From a virus: DNA of 35,168 nucleotides. Under the pieces are notes generated by a model. It was not told the DNA's origin and ran no database searches. It worked only from the letters and a program-made list of their open reading frames with translations. Numbering within the stretch: position 1 is the first letter of the stretch; each line of letters begins with the position of its first letter. Positions 5,115 to 12,834 of this stretch are shown here, in pieces. The stretch spans positions 1 to 35,168 of IMG/VR virus record IMGVR_UViG_3300037961_000553. One strand, written 5' to 3'. A program made the translations under genes and the position numbers.

Positions 5115-5256
5115 TAGGGGTCCCAAGCGACAAGTCGGTGGTCTACAGAACATGGCCTTAAAAAACTAAGCCGCAATACATAACGGGTGAATTGCACACG
5201 CAATAGACTTCAATAACCTAACAAAGCCAAAATATTTTTTAACATAGGAGGTAATT

Positions 5257-5754
5257 ATGGGAGAACAGTCTAGCACACCAGATGCTCCACCATCCAGAGC
5301 TGCTGCAAAAAAGAAGAGGCAGCGTCAAGACCAAGAGGCCGCAATGCTTCGTTTGGCTGAAGCTGAGGACGACATGGAAAAGGCTAGTGCCACCCAGATA
5401 GATGAAAGCAATGAAGACGCTGTTGCTAATCAAAGGGCTGTTGGTAGAAGAGCAAGTGGTTTTTATGTCAGGTCATCTAGCGGCAACATGGTGAGGTCTG
5501 CTACTTCTGGTAATGTTGTTTTATCAAGAGCTGGACGCCAAGCACAGGAAAACATTCGTGCTGGTTATGATGACAGAGATGCCAGAAATATGGACAAAGA
5601 GTTTCCAATGGATACTGGTGGTGATGATCAGCCAATGCAGATGTCAGGTCAAAGCAAAATTGAGCCTAAGAAAACTGTAAAAGGGCCGAGTGCTGCAACC
5701 AGACGTTTATTGGCTCAAGGACAAATGGCGCAGAAAACACGACAGTTCTATTAA
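5257..5754 (+). CDS. Hypothetical protein between the terminase genes (165 aa)
   Basis: I do not recognise it. It is highly charged and probably largely disordered. A basic run near residues 18-24 (KKKRQRQ) and an acidic helix near 33-55 are followed by a Ser/Gly-rich middle (SGFYVRSSSGNMVRSATSG) and a basic C-terminus. AGGAGG stands eight bases before the ATG. It is cotranscribed with terL, which starts one base after its stop, so translation of terL is probably coupled to it. The position suggests a packaging accessory or virion protein. A 142-bp AT-rich gap separates it from the small terminase. Confidence 0.72.
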   Translation: MGEQSSTPDAPPSRAAAKKKRQRQDQEAAMLRLAEAEDDMEKASATQIDESNEDAVANQRAVGRRASGFYVRSSSGNMVRSATSGNVVLSRAGRQAQENIRAGYDDRDARNMDKEFPMDTGGDDQPMQMSGQSKIEPKKTVKGPSAATRRLLAQGQMAQKTRQFY

Positions 5755-5755
5755 T

Positions 5756-7300
5756 ATGAATCTCGACTATAAACCCCCTGGCCCTATAGCCAAGGCTTTT
5801 ATGAAAGATGAATCGTTTGTCCGTGGAATACGAGGTCCAGTTGGTTCTGGCAAGTCTGTAACGTGTTGCATGGAAATAATGCGGAAGGCTGTCAATCAAG
5901 CCCCTAATTCTGCTGGGGTACGCAGAACACGATGGGCGGTCATTCGTAACACCAATCCCCAACTGAAAACCACGACTATTAAGACGTGGCGGGATTGGTT
6001 CGGGGATGAAGTTGGCAAGTTTGTGTGGTCTCCTCCGTATACACATCTTGTCAACTTCTCTCTTGCCGATAAGACATCTGTTGAATGTGAAGTCATATTT
6101 TTGGCTTTAGACAAGCAAGAGGATGTTAAAAAGCTATTATCTCTTGAATTAACTGGTGTTTGGCTTAACGAAGCAAGAGAGCTTCCCAAGTCTATAGTTG
6201 ATGCTTGCACCATGCGCTGTGGTCGTTTTCCGTCTATGAGAGATGGTGGTCCTAGCTGGTATGGGGTAATTATGGACACAAACTCCCCAGATGAGACGCA
6301 TTGGTGGGGAATTATGGCTGGTGAAGTGCCAGCACCCGAATATATGGCCTCAGAAGAAAAACTTTTGCTTGTAAAGCCCGATGATTGGACATTTTTTGCT
6401 CAAGAAGGGGCTATGAAAGAGAAAAAAGACGAAAATGGTCAGCTTTTAGGCTATGAAAGGAACAAAAAGGCAGAAAATACAGCAAATATACAGTCAGATT
6501 ACTATGAAAAGATAATTTTAGGCAAAACGCCTCAATGGGTTAAGGTTTATGTGCTGAATCAGTACCAAGCCCTTATGGATGGCAAGGCTGTCTACCAATC
6601 CTTTAGAAAGGAGAGTCACGTTGCTACATCGCCAATCGAACCGATTGATGGGATTGAAGTTATTGTCGGCATCGACTTTGGCCGCACGCCATCGGCAATC
6701 TTTACACAACAGCTGCACTCAGGACGCTGGACAGTCTTTCACGAGGTCATCGGGCAAGATATGGGAGCTGGACGGTTCGCAGAAGTTCTCAAACGAGAAA
6801 TCAGCAGAAACAACTGGGAAAAACACACACTGAAGTTTATAGGTGATCCTGCTGGTAATCAGATGGCTCAAACATCAGAGCAGACGCCATTTATGATACT
6901 CAGGGCGGCAGGAATAAATGCCTATCCTGCACCAAGTAATGATGCTGTTATGCGTGTTGAAGCGGTTGAGGGTGTTCTTAATCGTATGACAGATGGCTAC
7001 CCATCAATGAAAATTAGCCCTAGCTGCACAGTTCTGGTTGCTGGCTTTGAGGGTGGCTATCAATATAAGCGCACTTACAATATGGGCAGTGAGAGATATG
7101 ATGAACGGCCTAGCAAGAATCGGTTCTCACATATACATGACGCCTTGCAATATGCGTTATTAGGTGGTGGTGAAGGACGGAGAGTGGTGTACGGTTTAGG
7201 GAAGTCCGCTTCCCATACAACCGTTGAAAGGGTTGGCTCACCCCTGTCCAGACAGAGAAAAGCGAGATTAGCTAGAGGAAGAAGAGTTGCTGGTTTATGA
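5756..7300 (+). CDS. terL: Terminase large subunit (packaging ATPase and nuclease)
   Basis: This is the motor that pumps DNA into the prohead and cuts concatemers. The ATPase half carries a Walker A, GPVGSGKS (residues 27-34), and a Walker B-type strand LTGVWLNEA with the likely catalytic Glu139. The nuclease half has the three expected acidic positions: GIDFGRT (Asp307), FIGDPAG (Asp364) and HIHDALQYALLG (Asp462). At 514 aa it is near the usual size (T7 gp19 is 586). The frame opens at 5690, but that upstream part overlaps the previous gene. The ATG at 5756 follows the TAA by one base and gives the normal N-terminus. There is no separate strong ribosome site, so translational coupling is likely. 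Confidence 0.96.
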   Translation: MNLDYKPPGPIAKAFMKDESFVRGIRGPVGSGKSVTCCMEIMRKAVNQAPNSAGVRRTRWAVIRNTNPQLKTTTIKTWRDWFGDEVGKFVWSPPYTHLVNFSLADKTSVECEVIFLALDKQEDVKKLLSLELTGVWLNEARELPKSIVDACTMRCGRFPSMRDGGPSWYGVIMDTNSPDETHWWGIMAGEVPAPEYMASEEKLLLVKPDDWTFFAQEGAMKEKKDENGQLLGYERNKKAENTANIQSDYYEKIILGKTPQWVKVYVLNQYQALMDGKAVYQSFRKESHVATSPIEPIDGIEVIVGIDFGRTPSAIFTQQLHSGRWTVFHEVIGQDMGAGRFAEVLKREISRNNWEKHTLKFIGDPAGNQMAQTSEQTPFMILRAAGINAYPAPSNDAVMRVEAVEGVLNRMTDGYPSMKISPSCTVLVAGFEGGYQYKRTYNMGSERYDERPSKNRFSHIHDALQYALLGGGEGRRVVYGLGKSASHTTVERVGSPLSRQRKARLARGRRVAGL

Positions 7301-7716
7301 TTGTTTGTTTTTGTGAAAGCCAAAACTATGGCACATGGAGATTGTTTACATTTTGGCGTAAGGGCTTTAACCACTGCTATATAGTAGACTATGACCCCAA
7401 AGCTAAAGTGTGGTTAAAAGCTGAATGTGCTAGTAAAAGCATGGTTTTTAATGCCTACAAAGAAGAAGAGTCAGACCTTCTTGTTGGTTCTTTAATTGAA
7501 TATGCCACTTGTGTTGATGCAACAGGAACTAAGTCTGCTATATATTTTCCACGTTGGCTTTACTGTGTTTCTTTTGTGAAACACTTTCTTGGAATAAATA
7601 AATGGTGGATTATTACACCCTATCAACTCTATTGTGAATTGCGTAGACAAGGACATCAGCACATCTTCGAGAAAGAACAAGGAGACTCAGATGGGTTCAG
7701 TATTCTCAAAACCTAA
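7297..7716 (+). CDS. Possible NlpC/P60-fold cysteine peptidase-like protein (139 aa)
   Basis: It overlaps the terL stop as ATGA. The segment WRKGFNHCYIVDYD (about residues 20-33) and the later CVSFVKHFLGI (89-99) followed by TPYQLYCEL recall the NlpC/P60-like small proteins found beside terminase or portal genes in some podoviruses. In these an early His and a Cys-x-x-x-x-K helix are seen. The Cys/His order differs from classical NlpC/P60 (Cys then His), so catalysis is doubtful. If active it could cut peptidoglycan peptides. There is no signal peptide. The last 26 bases overlap the next gene. Confidence 0.6.
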   Translation: MIVCFCESQNYGTWRLFTFWRKGFNHCYIVDYDPKAKVWLKAECASKSMVFNAYKEEESDLLVGSLIEYATCVDATGTKSAIYFPRWLYCVSFVKHFLGINKWWIITPYQLYCELRRQGHQHIFEKEQGDSDGFSILKT

Positions 7717-7942
7717 AATGCCTCAGAAATCTGAAGAGCAAATTGCTGCTGAAAAAGCTGCTAAAGAGCAAGCTGAAAAAGACAAGCTTGCAGCAGAGCG
7801 TAGAGCTGAAGACCAAGAAAGAAAAAAGCGTAGCAATCTTCTTGGTGCTAGGTCTTTACAGGATGAAGAACTAGAAGGCTTTACAGGATTTAGAAGAAAC
7901 ATGGGAACCACTCCCTCTAAAGGTAAATCAATAAGGTATTAA
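7691..7942 (+). CDS. Small coiled-coil protein before the portal (83 aa)
   Basis: Residues 12-48 are a strongly charged Lys/Glu/Ala helix (EEQIAAEKAAKEQAEKDKLA and onward), almost certainly a coiled coil. A Gly/Arg-containing tail follows (GFTGFRRNMGTTPSKGKSIRY). The frame is open upstream to 7634, but AAGGAGA six bases before the ATG at 7691 fixes the start. The position just before the portal corresponds to T7 gp7.3, a small tail-assembly/host-range protein, but I see no sequence identity to claim homology. It is probably a minor virion or assembly factor. Confidence 0.72.
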   Translation: MGSVFSKPKMPQKSEEQIAAEKAAKEQAEKDKLAAERRAEDQERKKRSNLLGARSLQDEELEGFTGFRRNMGTTPSKGKSIRY

Positions 7943-7943
7943 T

Positions 7944-9515
7944 ATGTACACTGACTCAAGCTTTGCCCCAGCAGTATCTGGCTCTAATGAAGAGCAAGAA
8001 TTAAAAAGGGTCATGGACCGATACAAGAAGGCAAAGTCTCGCTGGATGTCTTGGTCAGATTTATGGGAAGAGATATATGATTACGTTCTTCCTCATCGTG
8101 AGTCTTTCTATCAGGAATCTCAAGCATCTCGTAGAACAGAAAATATCTATGACGAAACTGCTGTTGTGGGTTTGCCTAAGTTTGCTAGTCGTCTACAACT
8201 TGGTTTCTTTCCTCCAAATGGTCGTGCTTTCAGACTACAGCCCGGCCCCGAGTTTCCCAAGGAAATGATGGGTTCTGGCCTACAAGAAGAGTTAGATAAG
8301 ATAACAGATTTGCTGCACGAAGGTTTGCGTAACTCAAACTTCAATGCTGAGATGCACGAAGGATTGCAAGACCTTGGTATAGGCACAATGAACTTATTGT
8401 GTGAAGAAGGTCGTTTTCAAGGTGACTTACACTTCTCATCTGTTCCTCCTACTAATTTGGCTTTGCTTCCAGGCCGCATGGATGGTGTGTCAGACTGGTT
8501 TCGCTGGAATGACTATATGGATATTACTGAGGTTAAACATCGCTATCCAAAAGCTAAATATACTGAAAAAATGGCTAGTGAGCAAAAGCGCAATCCTAAA
8601 CGCAAAACAAAAATTGTTGAAGCAACTGTTTATGATGAACAGGATAAGTTTAAGGATGAGTATACTTACTATCTTATTTCAGAAACAGATAACTGTATTC
8701 TGATTAAAGAAAGGCTCAAGGGTCGTGGTTCTCAACCTTGGATTACAACACGCTGGTCTAAGTCAGGTTTTGAAGTATGGGGGCGTGGTCCTGTGCTGCA
8801 AGCAATGCCAGCGATTAAAACATTAAATTTAACAGTACAGTTGATTCTTGAAAATGCTGAAATGGCTATTGCTGGTTCTTATGTCTACGATGATGATGGC
8901 GTGTTTAACCCTGATAACATTACGATACAGCCCGGCACTTTTATACCTAGAAGCCCTGGCTCTTCCATAGAGAGTTTGCAAAGTGCTGGTCGTTTTGACG
9001 TAGCGCAACTTGTCATCGATGATATGAGACGTAATGTAAGAAAGGCATTATTCATTGATGAACTTGATACTCGCCCGAATGCTCGAACCCCACTATCGGC
9101 CACCGAAGTTTCCGAAAGGCTTGCTGATGTTGCTCGTGATATGGGTGCTGTTGCTGGTCGAATGCAAAAAGAGTTCCTTCAGCCTCTGGTAGAACGCCTG
9201 ATCTATATCTACACAAAGCAGGGACTGTTGGACATCCCGAAGGTGGATGGTCGTGAATTGCGTATCGTGCCAGTTTCTCCCCTGCTCAGAGCGCAAGACC
9301 AACAAGACGTTTCTGACTTTGTAAGATTCCAACAAACTGTTGCATCCACTTTCGGGCCTGAGATTACTCCTGTGCTATATAATCAAGAAATGGTTATACG
9401 CTTCCTAGCACAAAAGTTTGGCATTAAGGAAGAACTTCTAGCGGAACAAAGCCAAGTAAAAGACAATGTACAAATGTTGCAGCAGTTAATGCAGCAGGGA
9501 CAAATGCCGCAATGA
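7944..9515 (+). CDS. Portal protein (head-tail connector, T7 gp8-like)
   Basis: The dodecameric portal sits at one capsid vertex, nucleates head assembly and passes DNA. The N-terminus (RWMSWSDLWEEIYDYVLPHR) and the next block (FASRLQLGFFPPNGRAF) are typical of T7-family connectors. The middle contains WGRGPVLQAMPAIKTLN, a stretch well conserved in the family. The Gln-rich end is also common there. The length, 523 aa, is close to T7 gp8 (536). It begins two bases after the preceding stop, and its own stop overlaps the next gene as ATGA. Confidence 0.95.
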   Translation: MYTDSSFAPAVSGSNEEQELKRVMDRYKKAKSRWMSWSDLWEEIYDYVLPHRESFYQESQASRRTENIYDETAVVGLPKFASRLQLGFFPPNGRAFRLQPGPEFPKEMMGSGLQEELDKITDLLHEGLRNSNFNAEMHEGLQDLGIGTMNLLCEEGRFQGDLHFSSVPPTNLALLPGRMDGVSDWFRWNDYMDITEVKHRYPKAKYTEKMASEQKRNPKRKTKIVEATVYDEQDKFKDEYTYYLISETDNCILIKERLKGRGSQPWITTRWSKSGFEVWGRGPVLQAMPAIKTLNLTVQLILENAEMAIAGSYVYDDDGVFNPDNITIQPGTFIPRSPGSSIESLQSAGRFDVAQLVIDDMRRNVRKALFIDELDTRPNARTPLSATEVSERLADVARDMGAVAGRMQKEFLQPLVERLIYIYTKQGLLDIPKVDGRELRIVPVSPLLRAQDQQDVSDFVRFQQTVASTFGPEITPVLYNQEMVIRFLAQKFGIKEELLAEQSQVKDNVQMLQQLMQQGQMPQ

Positions 9516-9769
9516 AGGAGAAAATAAATGTCTCAATCGATGGTCGTGGGTATCGCAAAGAAGTTGACGAAGACCTTAATAGTAAAGCCTATGGTCTGTT
9601 CGGCAGTGGTATCGGAAAAGATTTTTTACAGTACTTGGAGTCGATCACAACGAATAACATATATCCTGCGGGAACTGGAATCGAAACTCTAGCTCATGCC
9701 GAAGGTGCTAGATGGGTAGTTGCAGTTATGAAAGCTAGGTGTGAGAAGGGCAGAAAGCAGCATGACTAA
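9512..9769 (+). CDS. Small hypothetical protein after the portal (85 aa)
   Basis: Function unknown. The N-terminus is polar, and the C-terminal half has a pattern I associate with short proteins next to portal genes in marine podoviruses: FLQYLESIT, then LAHAEGARWVVAVM, ending in basic residues. It starts at the ATG overlapping the portal stop (ATGA), and its own end overlaps the next micro-gene by eight bases. Tight coupling implies expression with the head genes. Confidence 0.72.
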   Translation: MKEKINVSIDGRGYRKEVDEDLNSKAYGLFGSGIGKDFLQYLESITTNNIYPAGTGIETLAHAEGARWVVAVMKARCEKGRKQHD

Positions 9770-9917
9770 ACAGCTTACAAAAAGACAGAAGGCTACAATG
9801 AAGCGTCACTCTGAGCATCACACCAAAAAGCACATGGATTTTATGACAAAGAAAATGATGGATGGCAGTACATTCACACAGGCACACAAGTTGGCTATGA
9901 AGAAAGTAGGTAAGTAA
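9762..9917 (+). CDS. Micro-gene: basic His/Lys/Met-rich protein (51 aa)
   Basis: The ORF runs from ATG 9762 to TAA 9915-9917, with GAAGGG upstream. The pattern LTKRQKATMKRHSEHHTKKH, then M-rich helix, then FTQAHKLAMKKVGK matches a small basic protein family that I recall from many marine phages (KRHSKHH...HM...FTQAHK-AMKKVGK). Its role is unknown. Net charge is strongly positive with clustered His, which could suit DNA or RNA binding. It overlaps both neighbours, the downstream one as TAATG. Confidence 0.82.
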   Translation: MTKQLTKRQKATMKRHSEHHTKKHMDFMTKKMMDGSTFTQAHKLAMKKVGK

Positions 9918-10057
9918 TGGCTGGTAAACCAACGAATCCAAAGTTATACGCAAAAGCAAAAGCTATAGTAAAGGCAAGAGTAAAGAAATGGCCTAGTGCA
10001 TATGCATCAGGTCAGCTTGTTCAGCAGTATAAGAAAATGGGCGGCAGATACGCATGA
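9917..10057 (+). CDS. Micro-gene: basic protein (46 aa)
   Basis: The ORF runs from ATG 9917 (inside the preceding TAA) to TGA 10055-10057. The sequence NPKLYAKAKAIVKARVKKWP, followed by SAYASGQLVQQYKKMGGRY, fits a recurring phage micro-protein pattern (NP-L-xx-K...PSAY-SG-LV--YK--GGRY). Function unknown. It is positively charged and may bind nucleic acid. The stop overlaps the next start as ATGA, continuing the chain. Confidence 0.82.
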   Translation: MAGKPTNPKLYAKAKAIVKARVKKWPSAYASGQLVQQYKKMGGRYA

Positions 10058-10287
10058 GTTTAACCAAGTGGTTTAATGAAGATTGGCGTGATATATCTAC
10101 CAAGAATAAGGATGGAAGTCATCCAAAGTGTGGTAGAAAAATGGGTGATGGTAGAAAATACCCAAAATGTGTACCAGCATCTAAAGCTGCGTCTATGACT
10201 AAAGCACAGAAGACAGCAGCGGTTAGACGTAAACGTGCTACCAATCCTAGTGGTGGTGGCAAAAAACCTACTTATGCGAGGACGTAG
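10054..10287 (+). CDS. Small basic protein with CGRK/YPKC motif, DUF5872-like (77 aa)
   Basis: WFNEDWRDISTK, then CGRKMGDGRKYPKCVP (residues 26-41), then MTKAQKTAAVRRKR is the signature of a small phage family that I recall as DUF5872. The two cysteines, 13 apart, could form a metal site or a crosslink. The C-terminus is Gly/Lys-rich. It starts in an ATGA overlap and stops directly before the next ATG. The function of the family is not known to me. In this head-gene context it is probably abundant late and may be DNA-associated. Confidence 0.85.
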   Translation: MSLTKWFNEDWRDISTKNKDGSHPKCGRKMGDGRKYPKCVPASKAASMTKAQKTAAVRRKRATNPSGGGKKPTYART

Positions 10288-10557
10288 ATGGCTAAATCAC
10301 CAGCATGGCAACGCAAGGAAGGCAAAGACCCAAAAGGAGGTCTTAATGCTAAAGGCAGAGCAAGCCTTCGTAGGCAGGGGAAGAACATCAAGAGACCTGT
10401 ATCTGCTAAAGAAGCAAAGCGTTCGCCAAAAGCCGCAGCTAGACGAAAGAGTTTTTGTAAGCGTATGATGGGTATGAAAAAGAAGCTTACATCTAAAAAG
10501 ACGGCTAATGACCCTAACAGCCGTATCAACAAAGCACTAAGGAAGTGGGATTGTTAA
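10288..10557 (+). CDS. Small basic protein, DUF6321-like (89 aa)
   Basis: The sequence AWQRKEGKDPKGGLNAKGRA, then KRSPKAAARRKSFCKRMMGM, and a final NKALRKWDC matches a widespread phage micro-protein family that I recall as DUF6321. It is very rich in Lys and Arg. It begins immediately after the previous stop, with an AGGACG-type site, and its TAA overlaps the scaffold start (TAATG). It completes a four-gene chain of basic proteins between portal and scaffold. The role is unknown. Confidence 0.85.
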   Translation: MAKSPAWQRKEGKDPKGGLNAKGRASLRRQGKNIKRPVSAKEAKRSPKAAARRKSFCKRMMGMKKKLTSKKTANDPNSRINKALRKWDC

Positions 10558-11312
10558 TGTCAGAAGAACTACAAGAAAACGCAGAAGTACAAACTGAAGA
10601 GGTTCAGGCTGGAGAGTCGGAGCAACCTCAAGAAGTTACTCAAGAAAGACCAGATTGGCTTCCAGAAAAATTTGAGCGTCCAGAAGAACTAGCGAACAGC
10701 TATCACGAATTAGAACGTGAATTTTACAAACGCAAAGAAGAACTACGCAATCAAATTGTTGGTGAACTCAATGAGGAAGCTACCAGCAGTGCGCCTATTA
10801 GCCCTGCTGATTATGAATTAAATTTTAATGCTCCAGAAGGTGTAGAGTATTCTGTGGCAGATGATGATCCTATGGTAGATTGGTTTCGTGCTACAGCACA
10901 TTCTTATGGTTTATCCCAAGAAGAATTTGATGGGCTTATGAATGAATATATACAAGTAGATGCTACTCGTGGACCTGATTGGAATGTAGAGTCAGAAGCT
11001 CTTGGCGAGTATGCTGACAAGCGTTTAGAAAGAGCAGATTCATGGGCGCATCAAAACCTTAGTGAAGATGCTTATCAGGTATTTGCTAATATTCCAGCTT
11101 CTGCTGGTATGGTTCAACTATTTGAAGAACTGATGGAGCTGAATGGTCAGCCTCAGTTTAACATGACTTCCGACACAGAATTTCAGGAAGTTCTTAGTAA
11201 AGATGATCTAAGAGCAATGCAGAATGACCCGAAATACTGGAAGGAAAAAGACCCTGCATTTATTCAAAAAGTGCGTCAGGGTTTTCATCAGTACAGCAGA
11301 CGCAATGGATAA
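10557..11312 (+). CDS. Capsid scaffolding protein
   Basis: This assembly scaffold shapes the prohead and leaves before or during packaging. It is acidic overall, with a low-complexity Glu/Gln N-terminus (residues 1-30), then RPDWLPEKFERPEELANSYHELE, a motif typical of podovirus scaffolds. A helical middle and a basic helix-turn-helix end (KVRQGFHQYSRRNG), which usually contacts the coat, follow. The ATG at 10557 overlaps the previous TAA, and the four extra upstream codons of the open frame are not needed. At 251 aa it is shorter than T7 gp9 (307). It directly precedes the major capsid gene. Confidence 0.9.
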   Translation: MSEELQENAEVQTEEVQAGESEQPQEVTQERPDWLPEKFERPEELANSYHELEREFYKRKEELRNQIVGELNEEATSSAPISPADYELNFNAPEGVEYSVADDDPMVDWFRATAHSYGLSQEEFDGLMNEYIQVDATRGPDWNVESEALGEYADKRLERADSWAHQNLSEDAYQVFANIPASAGMVQLFEELMELNGQPQFNMTSDTEFQEVLSKDDLRAMQNDPKYWKEKDPAFIQKVRQGFHQYSRRNG

Positions 11313-11449
11313 TGTGAATTTTCTAAAGCGTTTAGTTGTGAAAATGTAATGTTACTAGAAGGCCCAAAGGCAATGGATAATCTTCGGACCCTGCGTTGAT
11401 GGATAACCAGATAGAACAAATGTAGTGTAACTTGTAAAAGGAGGGTGTT

Positions 11450-12289
11450 ATGGCAACACCAACTATTTCTACCTCCTTTATCGAGGAGTTTGAATCTGGC
11501 GTCCACATGGCGTATCAGCGCATGGGGTCAAAGCTTCGTAATACTGTTCGCACAGTGAACGGTGTTAAGAACAAAACCACGTTTCAAAAAATCGGTAAGG
11601 GTTTTGCAACGTCCAAGGCGAGACATGGTAATGTCGCTCCTATGAACATTGCACACACAAATGTTTCTGTAACCGTTGAGGATTTTTTCGCAGGTGAATG
11701 GATAGATGATTTAGATCAGCTACGCATTAACCATGACGAAATGCTTGTTGCTCAACAATCAGGTGCTTATGCACTTGGTCGTAAGACAGATGAGTTAATC
11801 CTAGACGCTATGGACGCAACAACTTCAACACATAATGAAACATCTAATGGTATTACATTGGCTTGGGCTTTCGGTCTTATGGAGCTTTTTGGCAATAACA
11901 GTGTTCCTGATGATGGTCAGCGTTATGTTGTTGTCGGCTGGGAACAGTGGTCACAGCTACTAGACATTGATGAGTTCTCAAGAACAAACTATGTCGGTGA
12001 AGCTGAACTGCCATTCAAAAATGCCATGACAGCCAAAAACTGGCTTGGCTTTATGTGGATGCCGTTCTCAGGTCTTAATGGCACAAATGGATCAGGTGCT
12101 GCTGGTACAACACATAAAAAGTGTTTTGCTTACCATGCTGGTGCTGTTGGTCATGCTATTGGTGCAGACGTAAGTTCTAATATGCAATATCACAACGATA
12201 AGGACTCATACTTTGTATTAAACAAAATGCAAATGAATGCGACCTTAATCGATGCTGAAGGTTGTTTTGAACTTGAGCTGAAGAATTAG
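11450..12289 (+). CDS. Major capsid protein
   Basis: This is the coat protein of the icosahedral head. Order (portal, scaffold, coat, then tail tube) and sequence both fit. The N-terminus has FIEEFESGVHMAYQRMGSKL and then VNGVKNKTTFQKIGKG, as in T7-like coats. The middle has FAGEWIDDLDQLRINHDEML and an A-domain-like RYVVVGWEQWSQLLDIDEFS. The length, 279 aa, is short compared with T7 gp10A (345), close to a minimal HK97-like fold. A very strong AGGAGGG ribosome site lies eight bases upstream, expected for the most abundant virion protein. The 137-bp gap before it holds no ORF or promoter I can defend. Confidence 0.93.
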   Translation: MATPTISTSFIEEFESGVHMAYQRMGSKLRNTVRTVNGVKNKTTFQKIGKGFATSKARHGNVAPMNIAHTNVSVTVEDFFAGEWIDDLDQLRINHDEMLVAQQSGAYALGRKTDELILDAMDATTSTHNETSNGITLAWAFGLMELFGNNSVPDDGQRYVVVGWEQWSQLLDIDEFSRTNYVGEAELPFKNAMTAKNWLGFMWMPFSGLNGTNGSGAAGTTHKKCFAYHAGAVGHAIGADVSSNMQYHNDKDSYFVLNKMQMNATLIDAEGCFELELKN

Positions 12290-12298
12290 GAGAGAATC

Positions 12299-12559
12299 AT
12301 GGCATTCGCAAAAGCAAATCTTTCTCTTGTCAATTACAGCGGTAACGGCTTTCATATCTGGCATTATGTCTCAACAGCAGACAACAGTGATGCTATTGAT
12401 ACTGCTGGTTACTTCAATGATGCCTCATCAGAGATGAACGTAGGAGATGTTATCTTCGTAAATTCATCAAATGGTTTTGGTATAGCAATGGTAATTGAAA
12501 ATGCCAGCGGAACTGTTGATACAGGCAATATTACCAGCTTGGCAACAGATGCCCGATAA
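12299..12559 (+). CDS. Small beta-rich protein after the capsid, decoration-like (86 aa)
   Basis: The pattern FHIWHYVSTADNSDAIDTAG, then YFNDASSEMNVGDVIFVNSS, recurs in short phage proteins and domains next to head or fibre genes (D-x-V-T-x-GYFN...-GD-I). It looks all-beta, without membrane or charged stretches. Coming straight after the coat, it is a candidate head decoration or head-fibre protein. That is inference from position. Its ribosome site is AGGAGAG, and its TAA overlaps the next ATG. Confidence 0.75.
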   Translation: MAFAKANLSLVNYSGNGFHIWHYVSTADNSDAIDTAGYFNDASSEMNVGDVIFVNSSNGFGIAMVIENASGTVDTGNITSLATDAR

Positions 12560-12687
12560 TGGCTAAGAAACCTACAAAGAAGGAGGCAGTGAAAGCTGCC
12601 CCTTCACCCAAGCTAAAAACGAAAATGGTCAAAGGCCATAAAGTAACTTTTGGCAAGGGCGTTACTCTTGGAAAGGGTGTAACATGA
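12559..12687 (+). CDS. Micro-gene: Lys-rich protein (42 aa)
   Basis: The ORF runs from ATG 12559 (in TAATG with the previous stop) to TGA 12685-12687. The protein is Lys/Ala/Pro-rich at the start, then VKGHKVTFGKGVTLGKGVT, with a repeated GKGVT unit at the end. Function unknown. Both ends overlap neighbours, and the internal repeat plus coupling support coding. It opens the second chain of basic micro-genes. Confidence 0.68.
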   Translation: MAKKPTKKEAVKAAPSPKLKTKMVKGHKVTFGKGVTLGKGVT

Positions 12688-12815
12688 AAACTATGGGTAA
12701 AAATGGCGGTAATGGTTTAAGTAAAAAACAAAAAACCCTCCCACCAGCACTTCAAAAGAAAATCCTAGCTTCTAAGAAAGGAAAGAAAAATGAAGACAAA
12801 GAAAAAGGGGCGTAA
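12684..12815 (+). CDS. Micro-gene: Lys-rich protein (43 aa)
   Basis: The ORF runs from the ATG at 12684, overlapping the previous TGA (ATGA), to TAA 12813-12815. A Gly/Asn-rich start is followed by LSKKQKTLPPALQKKILASK, then KKGKKNEDKEKGA. The LPPALQKKI stretch looks like a real folded helix. Short phage proteins with LSKKQK...PPALQ-AI patterns are familiar, but I cannot name the family. It overlaps the next 14-codon frame by 26 bases. Confidence 0.7.
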   Translation: MKTMGKNGGNGLSKKQKTLPPALQKKILASKKGKKNEDKEKGA

Positions 12816-12834
12816 GGGCGGTAGAGGTTACTAA
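12790..12834 (+). CDS. Candidate 14-codon basic peptide gene
   Basis: ATG 12790-12792 to TAA 12832-12834 encodes MKTKKKGRKGGRGY. AAAGGAAAG stands upstream with usable spacing, and the TAA overlaps the ATG of the tail-tube gene exactly (TAATG), as in the other micro-genes here. The peptide is almost only Lys, Arg and Gly with a terminal Tyr. It may be a real peptide or simply a re-initiation device that feeds ribosomes to the tail-tube gene. Confidence 0.5.
   Translation: MKTKKKGRKGGRGY

Noticed and set aside
4536-5203. Long minus-strand frames (123 and 192 codons) opposite the small terminase.
   Set aside because: They lie antisense to a recognisable terminase gene, are Cys/Ser/Leu-rich in the way reverse frames are, and have no ribosome site.
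11313-11449. Possible promoter, terminator or small gene in the gap before the capsid gene.
   Set aside because: No hexamer pair at proper spacing, no strong stem with T-run, and the short frames (eight to ten codons) have no ribosome site. Only the strong capsid ribosome site is supported.
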